In this document: positions 44,512 to 53,205 of the stretch, piece by piece
Numbering within the stretch: position 1 is the stretch's first letter
Layout: each line of letters opens with the position of its first letter
Source: Brochothrix campestris
GTDB taxonomy: Bacteria; Bacillota; Bacilli; Lactobacillales; Listeriaceae
Direction: 5' to 3'
DNA length: 64,000 nucleotides
NCBI RefSeq assembly: GCF_046058945.1
Contig: NZ_CP175511.1
Coordinates: forward strand, 930,001 to 994,000
Notes under the pieces: model-generated
What the model saw: the letters and a program-made list of their open reading frames with translations, nothing else
Database searches by the model: none
Told to the model about the DNA's origin: nothing
Made by a program: the position numbers and the translations under genes

Positions 44512-45197
44512 ATGTATTAATTGTTGAAGACGATCCGATGGTTGAGTTTATTCATAGAAATTATTTAGAAAGAATTAATCGGTTTGAAAATGTCTATTCA
44601 GCAAATTATGTGGAAAGTGCAATCGAATTACTTAAAGATAAAAGCGTAGATCTAATTTTACTAGATATACATTTAAAAGAAAATAATGGATTGGATATGT
44701 TACGCATAATCCGGCATGAATTAATAAAAGTAGAGGTAATATTAATTACAGCGGCTAATGAAACAAGTTGTGTGCAATCGAGTTTTCAGTTAGGTGCGCT
44801 TGATTACTTAATTAAACCGTTCACATTTGACAGATTTGAAAAAAGTATCAATCGTTTTTTTGAAAAATCCGAAAAACTACTTGAGGAAACACTGAACCAA
44901 AAAATGATTGATTATCTGACAGGTGAATCATCATGTCAAGAGGGATTAACAAAGCAGAGCAAGGTGCTAGAAAAAGGCTTGTCAAAGGAAACATTACACT
45001 TAATTACAAGCGTAATAGTGAAATTGGAACAACCGTTTAGAGTCCATGAAGTTGTTCAATTAACGGGCTTATCACATGTTTCTGTACGTAAATATCTGTA
45101 TTATTTAGAGTCAATAAAGCACTTGGAAGTTAAAAGTATTTATACCAAAATTGGTCGCCCGTATAAATGCTACTATTACTTGCTGCCAGGTGATTAG
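44508..45197 (+). CDS. maeR: Response regulator MaeR, CitB/DcuR family
   Basis: A 229-residue regulator. The receiver domain has Glu7-Asp8-Asp9, phospho-acceptor Asp53 in LLDIHL and Lys in YLIKPF. A linker leads to a C-terminal helix-turn-helix (VVQLTGLSHVSVRKYLYYLE), the CitT/DcuR type. It should activate maePE in response to malate. It is cotranslated with maeK and preceded by GAAGGAG. All phosphorylation-site residues are intact, although its partner kinase looks defective. Confidence 0.88.
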   Translation: MNVLIVEDDPMVEFIHRNYLERINRFENVYSANYVESAIELLKDKSVDLILLDIHLKENNGLDMLRIIRHELIKVEVILITAANETSCVQSSFQLGALDYLIKPFTFDRFEKSINRFFEKSEKLLEETLNQKMIDYLTGESSCQEGLTKQSKVLEKGLSKETLHLITSVIVKLEQPFRVHEVVQLTGLSHVSVRKYLYYLESIKHLEVKSIYTKIGRPYKCYYYLLPGD

Positions 45198-45250
45198 TAA
45201 GGAGACATATGCTTTTATCGGCCGTGAAAGATTAGCATGTATTCAATACA

Positions 45251-45277
45251 AAACAACTCACTCCGAGTTGTTTTTTT
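45251..45277 (+). terminator. Terminator of maeKR
   Basis: AACAACTC-ACTCC-GAGTTGTT hairpin followed by seven T. Confidence 0.85.
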
Positions 45278-45337
45278 ACTTAACCAACAGAACGCTGATA
45301 AAAAAACCGACATATGTCTAACTTCTGAAACTACGAC

Positions 45338-45362
45338 CTAGTTGTTAAGGACTAGTAGTTAA
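45338..45362 (+). repeat. Direct repeats upstream of the mannoside PTS operon, possible operator
   Basis: CTAGTTGTTAA (45338-45348) and CTAGTAGTTAA (45352-45362), 10 of 11 bases the same, spaced 14 bases start to start. They lie just upstream of a TATATT box at 45379-45384. They could bind the RpiR regulator encoded in the operon. Confidence 0.4.
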
Positions 45363-45391
45363 TTTCGTTCATCTATAGTATATTAAGCGTA

Positions 45392-45405
45392 TGAAAGCGC
45401 TTCTA
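45392..45405 (+). promoter_or_regulatory. Probable cre (CcpA) site before the mannoside PTS operon
   Basis: TGAAAGCGCTTCTA matches the cre consensus TGWNANCGNTNWCA at 12 of 14 positions and lies just after the TATATT -10 box (45379-45384), where CcpA would repress. Confidence 0.55.
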
Positions 45406-45428
45406 AATTGAAATTTTGGGGGGATTTG

Positions 45429-46907
45429 ATGAAAAAGATTGTCGCAGTAACGGCTTGTGCAACGGGGATTGCCCACACATATATGGCCGCCGAATCGTTA
45501 GAACAAGCCGCAAAAGCATTAGGGTATGACGTGAAAGTTGAAACAAATGGAGCGATTGGTGCCGAAAACGTGTTAAGTGCGGCCGATATTGCGTCCGCAG
45601 ACCTTGTTATCGTGGCGTCGGATATTAAAATCGATCCGATTCGCTTTACCGGTAAACGACTGTATGTAACGAAATCAATACCAGCAATTGAAGATGCCAA
45701 AGGTTTAATCGCAACAGCCTTCAGTGAAGCAGAGGTATTCGGAAAAAAAGGCTCGAAGGTGGGTAAAGTTCAAATTGGCAACGACACTGAAAAAACGACA
45801 ATTTTCACGCATTTAATGAGTGGAATTTCCTACATGGTGCCGATGGTTGTCGCCGCCGGTTTGATTTTATTAATTGCCAATTTATACGCTTTTCAACGTG
45901 ATGATTTAGGACGGATTGTCAACTGGGGCTTTGATACGCAGACGCAGATGGGTTTTTTAATGTCGAAACTATTTTACGTCGGCCAAATTGGTTTTAAATT
46001 GATGATTCCGTTGTTCGCCGGTTTTGTTGCCAACTCCATTGCGGATAAACCCGCGATTGCGCCGGCAATGATTGGCGCTTATTTGGCCAATGATCCAGAC
46101 TTTTTAGGGGCAGAAGCAGGAGGTGGTTTTATCGGAGCCATCCTCGTTGCCTTTATCGTCGGCTACATGGTCAAAGGTTTGAAGAAAATCAAATTTCCAA
46201 AATTGATTCAACCTGTTGTACCGATTATGATTATTCCCTTTGTCGCAACCGGTCTTATTACCTTAATCGTGCTCTATGTGATTGGTTCACCCTTAGCACA
46301 CGGGATGGATGCGATGTACAGTGGGCTCGATACGCTTAATAAATCATACGCCGGTGCGCCGATTATTATCGGGGTTGTCTGTGGTGCGATGATTGGCTTT
46401 GACTTAGGTGGTCCCGTCAATAAAACGGCCCTCGTTTTTGGGACGGCAGTGTTCACCGATACAATGGCAAAATACGGCGTTGATGGGACTAATTTCGTGC
46501 CACAAACAGCGACGCAAGCCGCTATTTCAGTTGCACCCCTTGGTGTGTGGTTAGCGACGATTTTATTTAAACGGAAGTTTTCACAAGATGAAAAAGTGGC
46601 AGCCAGTGCCGCTTTTGGGATGGGCATCGTCGGTGTGACCGAAGGCGCAATCCCGTTTGTCGCCGCCGATCCCTTGCGGATGATTGTCGCCAATGTCGCT
46701 GGTTCGGCCGTCGCCGGAGGATTAGTGGCTGCCACGGGTTGTAAGTTCTTCGGTGGAATTGGCTCGCCGTTAGGTACATTCGTAGGTTACGTGGAACAAC
46801 CGATTCCGTTTATCACGTGGATTTTATGTGTGTGTGCAGGGATTTTAACGACAGCGCTACTCATTGGTGTCATGCGTAAAAATCGTACCACGATAACGAG
46901 TAAGTAA
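45429..46907 (+). CDS. PTS fructose-family EIIBC transporter
   Basis: A 492-residue protein. The N-terminal EIIB-Fru domain has phospho-Cys10 in VTACATGIAHTYMAAE; after a short linker the EIIC domain (about residues 125-485) has about nine membrane segments, with PAIAPAMIGAYLA and DLGGPVNKTA signatures. The fructose family includes fructose, mannose-containing and mannosylglycerate systems. Being followed by an alpha-mannosidase, it more probably imports an alpha-mannoside as its 6-phosphate. I chose ATG 45429 after GGGGGGA; an earlier in-frame ATG-like codon at 45408 lacks a ribosome site. First gene of a five-gene operon. Confidence 0.88.
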   Translation: MKKIVAVTACATGIAHTYMAAESLEQAAKALGYDVKVETNGAIGAENVLSAADIASADLVIVASDIKIDPIRFTGKRLYVTKSIPAIEDAKGLIATAFSEAEVFGKKGSKVGKVQIGNDTEKTTIFTHLMSGISYMVPMVVAAGLILLIANLYAFQRDDLGRIVNWGFDTQTQMGFLMSKLFYVGQIGFKLMIPLFAGFVANSIADKPAIAPAMIGAYLANDPDFLGAEAGGGFIGAILVAFIVGYMVKGLKKIKFPKLIQPVVPIMIIPFVATGLITLIVLYVIGSPLAHGMDAMYSGLDTLNKSYAGAPIIIGVVCGAMIGFDLGGPVNKTALVFGTAVFTDTMAKYGVDGTNFVPQTATQAAISVAPLGVWLATILFKRKFSQDEKVAASAAFGMGIVGVTEGAIPFVAADPLRMIVANVAGSAVAGGLVAATGCKFFGGIGSPLGTFVGYVEQPIPFITWILCVCAGILTTALLIGVMRKNRTTITSK

Positions 46908-46927
46908 TTTAAAGGAGGCAATAGCAG

Positions 46928-47380
46928 ATGAACCCAACGATTTTTAACGAGACCCATCTTTTGTTTGATGAAACAGCCACAACGCAGGCAGAGGCTTTTC
47001 AAGTCATTGCCCACTTTGCCTATGAACGAGGCTATGTCACCGATGAAACGGGCTATAAATTAGGTTTGCAACAACGAGAATCCGAGGCCACAACAGGGTT
47101 CAAAGATCATTTAGCGATTCCCCACAGTCAAGGGGAATTCGTGATCAAGCCAGGGTTGTTTTTAGTGCGCTTTAAGCATCCCATCGACTGGCAGGCGCTC
47201 GATGGCAAAGCCATTCATGTCGCTTTTGCTCTAACCATTCCAAATGAAGGGGCCGCCGAACATTTGAAATTACTCAGTTTGATTGCGCGTCGTTTAATTG
47301 ATGCTGAGTTTCGTTCAAATGTGTTACATGAACAAGACCCCGTGACGTTAGCGGCGTTAATTAATGAGATTGATTTCTAA
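46928..47380 (+). CDS. PTS EIIA, fructose/mannitol type
   Basis: A 150-residue cytoplasmic EIIA protein with phospho-His66 in HLAIPHSQ, the EIIA-Fru/Mtl active-site pattern. It passes phosphate from HPr to the EIIB domain encoded just upstream. It starts 20 bases after the EIIBC stop with AAAGGAGG. Fused EIIABC forms exist in other bacteria; here the EIIA is separate. Confidence 0.92.
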   Translation: MNPTIFNETHLLFDETATTQAEAFQVIAHFAYERGYVTDETGYKLGLQQRESEATTGFKDHLAIPHSQGEFVIKPGLFLVRFKHPIDWQALDGKAIHVAFALTIPNEGAAEHLKLLSLIARRLIDAEFRSNVLHEQDPVTLAALINEIDF

Positions 47381-47402
47381 ATTGAAATAGAGGGTGCTGA
47401 CA

Positions 47403-50012
47403 ATGACAAAAAAAGTACATGTAATTCACCATACCCATTGGGATTTTGAGTGGTATTTCACCAATAACGAATCGTTCATTCAATTCGTCTACCAGATGGA
47501 TGAGGTACTACAGGCGTTAGAGGAGCAAAAAATCGCTTATTATTTACTCGATGGTCAAATGAGCATTCTGGATGAATATTTAGCAACGTGCCCTGAACAG
47601 GCACCGCGAATCGAACGACTCGTGCGAGCCAACCGCTTACAAATTGGCCCATGGTACACCCAAACAGATGAACTCATTATTGCGGGAGAGTCAATTGTAC
47701 GAAACCTCAACATTGGCATGGCCCAAGCAAACAAACTTGGTGGTGCAATGAAGATAGGCTATCTCCCTGATTCATTTGGTCAAGGTAAAGACATGCCTAA
47801 AATATATAATGGCTTTGGCATGACCGAAGCGGTCTTTTGGCGCGGTGTCTCTCACAAACAAACGCGCGTCCGTGAATTTCAGTGGGCGAGTGAAGATGGC
47901 TCAGTTGTGACGGTGGCTAACATTAAAGACGGCTATTTTGTCGGAGTCGGTTTAATTGAACAAGATGTGAATGAAACAATGTTAACACAAATTGCGGAGG
48001 GCGCAACGAGTGACGAGCTTCTATTACCTGTCGGAGGCGATCAACGTTACGTCGACTATCAGCTAGGTGAGCGTATCTCAGCCTACAACAAGGCCTTCAA
48101 CGGGCAATATGAGTTGGTCGAAAGCAACTATCAGGCCTTCTTTAAAGCGCTCGATACCGAAAAAATACCACGGATTAAGGGTGAATTAGCGGATGGTGCT
48201 GTTTCCAAAATTCATCGCTCGATTTATTCATCACGCTATGATCATAAACAATGGAACGACAAGTTAGAACGTCGGCTCATCTATCAACTCGAGCCGCTGC
48301 TTGTAAGAGCACAGCAGGCCGGTTTAGCGACAAAAAAAGGGGTCGTTGAACGTATTTGGAAACTACTTTGTAAAAATCAAGCCCACGATAGCGCAGGTGG
48401 CTGTAACTCTGATAAAACCAATCGCATTATTAACGAACGCTACCGTGAGGCTGACCAATTGTCACAGGGGATGATTGACTATGTGACGCGCAAATTGAGC
48501 GAAACGTCACCGCTCATTAAAGATGGTGATTTAACGTTTTATAACACCTTGCCATGGACGGTCGCTAAGGTTGTCCATGTAGCGGTTTCATCCCCATTTA
48601 AACAACTCACAATACGTCGTGACGGTGAACATCTGCCATTTGACTGCTTACAAACAACGCGTGAAGCAAGTGGTCCACTACCACATGATGAATTAAATAA
48701 CTCGTCTTATTATATGCACCAACTAGCACTCGCCGTAAGCATCCCACCGCTTGGGAGTCAGACGTATACGATTGAAGATGGACAGACGAAAAAACAAGTA
48801 CGAACCACACCACCGTCACCTGTGATGATTGCCAACGGTCGTTACGAACTAAGTTATCAGGATGGACAACTTAATCTGTTCGATAAAATAACCAAACAGA
48901 ACTTCTTTGATTTTTTAACAATTGAAGACAGTGGCGACGCGGGTGACACCTATGATTATTCACCACCACTAACCGATGACTGTTACCACTTGCGGTTTGA
49001 AGCGGCAGATGTCAACGCGAGGCATGGGGCTGTACAAGAGACTCTCACGTTAACAGGGGAATGGCTAGTGGCTAATAATTTAGCAGAGCGGGCGCAACAG
49101 CAACGGAATACACGTCTGCCATACAGGCTGACACTCACCTTGAATGCAACAGCTCAGACGCTGAATGTTGAGCTTATCATCGATAACAACGCAGATGATC
49201 ATCGCATGCGTGTACTAATAGCGAGTAATCTCACAAATGAGGTCTCGTATGCCGATACACCGTTTGGAATGATTACACGTCCTGTTGTTGATTCCGCCTT
49301 ACACAACTGGCGTGAGCAAGGCTGGTGTGAAGAACCAACGGCTCTTTATCCAATGTTGCATTATGTTAATGTTCACAGTGATAAGCGGAGCTTCACAATC
49401 TTCGCTAAAGGCATCAAGGAGTATCAGTTGGTGGGTGAACAGTATCAAACGCTTGCGTTAACCTTGTTCCGAAGTGTCGGTTATTTAGGAAAGCCCAACC
49501 TCCAACGCCGTCCAGGGGCAGCTTCAGGCAATGCCTTTAAGGAAATCGCTACACCCGATAGTCAATTGCAACAACAGCTGCGCTTTCATTTTGCGATTCA
49601 ACTCGATGAACAGTTTAAACCGGCCCAGCTTCAAAAAGATTATTTAAACTATGCGATTAACCTGCCATACTATCAGAAACAAACGTTTAATCGTTTTACA
49701 ACGGCCTTGCAGTACTTTGTAGCCCATCCACTAGCAAGCATGGAGCCAACAACACCGTTTGTCTTTGAGAGTGAAACAGTGGTATGGAGCAGTTTACGTC
49801 AGACAGATATAGGTGAGGGCTTTGAAGTGCGCTGTTATAATCCGTCGTTAAGTGAAGCAGTTGCTGGCGGAACAATCCGGTTTGAAACACCGATTGCATA
49901 TGTTGCTGTTAATCTTAAAGGGACAATTCTTGGTGAACGTTCACGTGGGCGCACGCTTGAGCTTGGACGTTTTAAAGCCGGCGAGATAAAAACCTTTCGT
50001 ATAGACGTGTAA
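47403..50012 (+). CDS. Alpha-mannosidase, GH38, cytoplasmic
   Basis: An 869-residue enzyme with no signal peptide. It starts VIHHTHWDFEWY, where His12 and Asp14 match the GH38 zinc ligands. GYLPDSFGQGKDMP supplies the probable nucleophile Asp123, and NQAHDSAGGCNSD is the conserved later His/Asp block. Length and order (catalytic domain, helical bundle, large C-terminal beta domains) fit bacterial MngB- and SpGH38-type enzymes, which cut alpha-mannosides or their 6-phosphates. The PTS just upstream suggests a phosphorylated mannoside substrate. ATG 47403 follows AGAGGG. RpiR gene starts 12 bases later. Confidence 0.92.
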   Translation: MTKKVHVIHHTHWDFEWYFTNNESFIQFVYQMDEVLQALEEQKIAYYLLDGQMSILDEYLATCPEQAPRIERLVRANRLQIGPWYTQTDELIIAGESIVRNLNIGMAQANKLGGAMKIGYLPDSFGQGKDMPKIYNGFGMTEAVFWRGVSHKQTRVREFQWASEDGSVVTVANIKDGYFVGVGLIEQDVNETMLTQIAEGATSDELLLPVGGDQRYVDYQLGERISAYNKAFNGQYELVESNYQAFFKALDTEKIPRIKGELADGAVSKIHRSIYSSRYDHKQWNDKLERRLIYQLEPLLVRAQQAGLATKKGVVERIWKLLCKNQAHDSAGGCNSDKTNRIINERYREADQLSQGMIDYVTRKLSETSPLIKDGDLTFYNTLPWTVAKVVHVAVSSPFKQLTIRRDGEHLPFDCLQTTREASGPLPHDELNNSSYYMHQLALAVSIPPLGSQTYTIEDGQTKKQVRTTPPSPVMIANGRYELSYQDGQLNLFDKITKQNFFDFLTIEDSGDAGDTYDYSPPLTDDCYHLRFEAADVNARHGAVQETLTLTGEWLVANNLAERAQQQRNTRLPYRLTLTLNATAQTLNVELIIDNNADDHRMRVLIASNLTNEVSYADTPFGMITRPVVDSALHNWREQGWCEEPTALYPMLHYVNVHSDKRSFTIFAKGIKEYQLVGEQYQTLALTLFRSVGYLGKPNLQRRPGAASGNAFKEIATPDSQLQQQLRFHFAIQLDEQFKPAQLQKDYLNYAINLPYYQKQTFNRFTTALQYFVAHPLASMEPTTPFVFESETVVWSSLRQTDIGEGFEVRCYNPSLSEAVAGGTIRFETPIAYVAVNLKGTILGERSRGRTLELGRFKAGEIKTFRIDV

Positions 50013-50024
50013 AGGAGTGAGACG

Positions 50025-50816
50025 ATGCATGATGATTTCTTTATGTTAATTGAATCTTATCGGTTGGAATTTACCGTTGTGGAACAGGTGATTGCCGATT
50101 ATTTTTTAGCGAAGCAACCAGCGGTGACAATGGCCGAACTCGGCAAGGAATTGGCGGTGTCAAATGCCTCAATTACCCGTTTTAGTAAAAAATTACAGTT
50201 GAATAATTACAAAGAACTGTTGTTTTTATACAAGCTGGCCTTAACGAATAAGCAAGACACACTATCTGTTGCCTCGGTCGTCACTGCTGCCTATCATTCA
50301 TTAGCGACCCGGAGCGACCAAATGTATGATGAAGTGACAATTGATGCTTTTTGTCAGTTAATTCACCAACATAAGATCATTCATTTTCTCGGAAAGGGCT
50401 TTAATGCCTATGCGGGCATGGATTTTCAATTTAAGTTTTCGCGACTTGGTAAATATGTGCGTATTATGTCAGATGCAAACTCGATGACGTTATCTGTTAG
50501 GGCGGCTCAAAGCGATGAACTGCTTGTGGTCGCAAGTTTACGTGGTGATGACAACGATCTCTTGAAAGCGCTATGTCTTGCAGATAAAAAGCGCATCGCG
50601 ACCGTTCTTATTACGGCGAATCCAACCTCGCAGTTACAAGCTGTTGCCCAACATACCTTAATAACAGCGGGGTTATCTCGGATTGAAGCGTTAGGAAGCA
50701 TCTCGCCACAGATTCCGATGCTATTGCAACTTGATATGGTCTATGAACGCTATTTACATCTATATCCCGAAACGTCAGCTCAGTGGCTGGCATCCGAAGA
50801 AATATTGCATCAATAA
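50025..50816 (+). CDS. RpiR-family transcriptional regulator
   Basis: A 263-residue regulator. The N-terminal HTH_6 domain (MAELGKELAVSNASITRFSKKL, about residues 33-54, given here as a region) is followed by a SIS sugar-phosphate-binding domain (about 100-245) with FLGKGFNAYAGMDF and VASLRGDDNDLLK. SIS domains bind phosphosugars, so its inducer is probably the mannoside phosphate or mannose-6-phosphate produced by the operon. ATG 50025 follows AAAGGAG. It sits between the mannosidase and the GH85 gene, so it is likely autoregulated. Confidence 0.88.
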   Translation: MHDDFFMLIESYRLEFTVVEQVIADYFLAKQPAVTMAELGKELAVSNASITRFSKKLQLNNYKELLFLYKLALTNKQDTLSVASVVTAAYHSLATRSDQMYDEVTIDAFCQLIHQHKIIHFLGKGFNAYAGMDFQFKFSRLGKYVRIMSDANSMTLSVRAAQSDELLVVASLRGDDNDLLKALCLADKKRIATVLITANPTSQLQAVAQHTLITAGLSRIEALGSISPQIPMLLQLDMVYERYLHLYPETSAQWLASEEILHQ

Positions 50817-50839
50817 GATGAGTGATGGAGGCGATTGCA

Positions 50840-52888
50840 ATGAGGAACAGTACAAAATATATCAGTATCATGCTTGGACTGGTTTTATGTCTCAGTTTGA
50901 TTCCTGCTCAAACAGTTAGTGCGGCCGAAAAATATAATGTTAAAGGGGAACATCAGCCATACTTTCATGGTTTTAGTGCCCAACAACTAAAAGACTGGTC
51001 ACCAACAACAGATGACACAGCCAAATATTTTCGATCGACTGTCCGCTTACAGCCGCGTAATCAGCCTGATGTTGCGACACAAGCCCAGCCAACTTTACAA
51101 AATAATGCCCAGTTGTTGACCTTATCGGGTGATTATGGCGACCCGGGTTATGGTTTTGAAGCGGGAATTCCTGATTTCACCCGTACAGTGGCTGCATTTT
51201 CCCGCAATGTCTTTCAGTTTTGGCAGTATGTTGACTATTATGCCTCATGGAATGGCACACCGATTGCTGGATCAGATTATGAAGCGATTCGTGCCAATAA
51301 AAACGTCACGTATGGGGTCGTTAACTATCCGAATCCAGCCTATACAGATGCCGCTCATCGAAATGGGGTTAAAAGTTTAGGCAGTTGGTTTTGGCCCAGG
51401 GATGAAACGTTTTCTGAGTGGGTTGAACAAACAGCCGATGGTCGTTTTCCTGTCGCTGATAAAATGATTGAGTTGGCACAATATATGAACTTTGACGGCT
51501 ATTTTATTAATCAAGAAGCGACGATTTCAGCACAAGATGCCCAACAATTACAAAAAATGCTCGTCTATCTCAAGCACAGGGCCCCGCAGCTATACGTTCA
51601 ATTTTATGATTCACTCACAAAAGAGGGGCGACTTCATTATGTGAACGGATTTGATGAGAGCAATAGTTATTGGGTGCAGGCTGAAAATGGCGAAGCAGCA
51701 GATAGTCTTTTTATGAACTATGCTTGGAACAAACAGCGACTAGCAAACGGCAACCAACATGCCAAAACAAATGGTTTGGACCCGTTGCAAGTCATGTATG
51801 CCGGGACCGAAAATCAGAAGTACGGTTTTAATCCACCGTATGATCCACGAGAGGTATTCGCTAATAAAACGGAACCATTGGCATCGTGGGCCTTGTTTGG
51901 GAGTGACTTTGTTTATTCGCGTTTGCCAGCTAACAATTTAAAACGGGGTAACCAAACGTTAATTAACCAACGCGAGCGTGAGTATTGGTCGGGACCACGA
52001 CAAGATCCGACTAAAACAGGTCGACTAACCGACGAGAACAGTTCGCCGTACCCCGATCAAGGTGTGCCTAATGATGCTAATAATGCGGCTCATTGGGATG
52101 GGGTAGCAGACGTTGTCGCTGAGAAAACAGTTATTCAACAGCAATCGTTTGTGAGTCATTTTAACACAGGGCACGGAACAGCCTTTTTTGCGAACGGTGA
52201 GAAGGTGTCAGAAAACGAATGGAGTAATATCGGTATTCAAGATATTTTGCCATCTTGGCAATGGTGGTCGACTGGGAAGGTGTCAGTTGCCTATGATTAT
52301 AGCACCGCTTGGGATGGCGGTAGTTCATTACGTCTGCAAAATAAGGGCGGTAAAACCGAAGTGAATGTCTATAAAACCGATAAAATCATCAAAGCAACTG
52401 ACGTCTTGCAAGTGGCAGCTCAAACCACAGGCGAACTCGCGACAAACATCACCTTGTACTTTAAAGATGCTCTTAAACAACCTGTGAACCTACCGCTTAA
52501 GTCGACGTCTAAATGGCAGGAACAAACGATTGACCTCAGTCCTTATCAAGGACGTGAATTAGGTAAAATCAGTGTGACAGCAAACACAAAGACAACCGGG
52601 ACAATTAACTTAGGCAAACTGGCGCTCATAGCACCGACCTCTATGGCGACGGAACCAGCATTTAGTGTCGCTAAATGGTATCAACCAACAGGCGAAGCGT
52701 TTGTTAAGGCTAACATGAATGAAGCCCTTGCTTATTATGATGTGTACGATGATAGCAATAACTTTATCGGCCGCATCAACACGGCGGATAGCTATCTTGA
52801 AAAAATCCCATCAACGGCACAAAAATTAGTTGTTTATCCTGTTTCTAAACAAGGTGAACGCTTAAAAGAAATGGCAATATCACTTTAA
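50840..52888 (+). CDS. Secreted endo-beta-N-acetylglucosaminidase, GH85
   Basis: A 682-residue secreted enzyme. A signal peptide (hydrophobic ISIMLGLVLCLSLIPAQTVSA, cleavage after about residue 27) leads to a GH85 domain. Signatures include VFQFWQYVDYYASWNG, AHRNGVKSLGSWFWPRDETF and DGYFINQE, in which Asn224 and Glu226 match the catalytic Asn-X-Glu pair that cleaves the GlcNAc-GlcNAc core of N-glycans. The region from about residue 470 is beta-rich, perhaps carbohydrate-binding. There is no LPXTG anchor, so it is released. ATG 50840 follows GGAGG; the earlier in-frame ATG at 50822 lacks a ribosome site. Confidence 0.9.
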   Translation: MRNSTKYISIMLGLVLCLSLIPAQTVSAAEKYNVKGEHQPYFHGFSAQQLKDWSPTTDDTAKYFRSTVRLQPRNQPDVATQAQPTLQNNAQLLTLSGDYGDPGYGFEAGIPDFTRTVAAFSRNVFQFWQYVDYYASWNGTPIAGSDYEAIRANKNVTYGVVNYPNPAYTDAAHRNGVKSLGSWFWPRDETFSEWVEQTADGRFPVADKMIELAQYMNFDGYFINQEATISAQDAQQLQKMLVYLKHRAPQLYVQFYDSLTKEGRLHYVNGFDESNSYWVQAENGEAADSLFMNYAWNKQRLANGNQHAKTNGLDPLQVMYAGTENQKYGFNPPYDPREVFANKTEPLASWALFGSDFVYSRLPANNLKRGNQTLINQREREYWSGPRQDPTKTGRLTDENSSPYPDQGVPNDANNAAHWDGVADVVAEKTVIQQQSFVSHFNTGHGTAFFANGEKVSENEWSNIGIQDILPSWQWWSTGKVSVAYDYSTAWDGGSSLRLQNKGGKTEVNVYKTDKIIKATDVLQVAAQTTGELATNITLYFKDALKQPVNLPLKSTSKWQEQTIDLSPYQGRELGKISVTANTKTTGTINLGKLALIAPTSMATEPAFSVAKWYQPTGEAFVKANMNEALAYYDVYDDSNNFIGRINTADSYLEKIPSTAQKLVVYPVSKQGERLKEMAISL

Positions 52889-52894
52889 AGGTGT

Positions 52895-52960
52895 CTTATC
52901 GAACTAATCGGAACGAAAGTAAAGACGACTAGGGGCGAACGATTAGTTACCATCGATAAG
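52895..52960 (+). other. Long imperfect stem-loop after the GH85 gene
   Basis: CTTATCG (52895-52901) pairs with CGATAAG (52954-52960), and ACTAATCG (52903-52910) pairs with CGATTAGT (52940-52947), enclosing about 30 bases. No T run follows, so it is not a normal terminator; it may stabilise the operon transcript. Confidence 0.45.
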
Positions 52961-53139
52961 AAATATCTTGAATTTTAGGCGCTGTTAGCTGATGAAACTA
53001 GAGAAGATAACAACAGTTCGATGCAGTCTTATTATCTCGTATCCAAAATCGAGTGACTTATTTTCGAAGAAACAAGGAATTTAATTCGATTTAGGCTACA
53101 ATCTAGAAGGCTCTGTCGGATAGACTGCTTTTTAACCTT

Positions 53140-53180
53140 AGAAACGTTGATATAACAATGTTTCTGGGGTTTCTTTTTTT
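53140..53180 (+). terminator. Probable terminator at the end of the chromosomal backbone
   Basis: AGAAACGTTG (53140-53149) / CAATGTTTCT (53156-53165) with one G-U pair, then GGGGTTTC and seven T (53174-53180). The T run is displaced from the stem, so efficiency is uncertain. Confidence 0.5.
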
Positions 53181-53182
53181 GT

Positions 53183-53204
53183 TTTGGTATAAATTTGGTA
53201 TAAA
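53183..53204 (+). repeat. Tandem 11-base repeats next to integrase gene, possible att arm sites
   Basis: TTTGGTATAAA occurs twice without a gap, ending one base before the integrase stop codon. Short direct repeats beside an integrase gene are typical of attachment-site recombinase-binding arms. Confidence 0.5.
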
Positions 53205-53205
53205 C

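Larger units (their letters stand above)
52889..53205. other. 317-base junction between the GH85 operon and the integrase island
   Basis: Holds a long imperfect stem-loop (52895-52960), a terminator-like hairpin (53140-53180) and two tandem 11-base repeats next to the integrase gene (53183-53204). The stretch 52961-53139 has no open frame or recognised feature. Confidence 0.6.

Noticed and set aside
45429..47380. Simple fructose uptake system
   Set aside because: No 1-phosphofructokinase gene is near, and the operon continues with an alpha-mannosidase and GH85 enzyme, so a mannoside substrate fits better.
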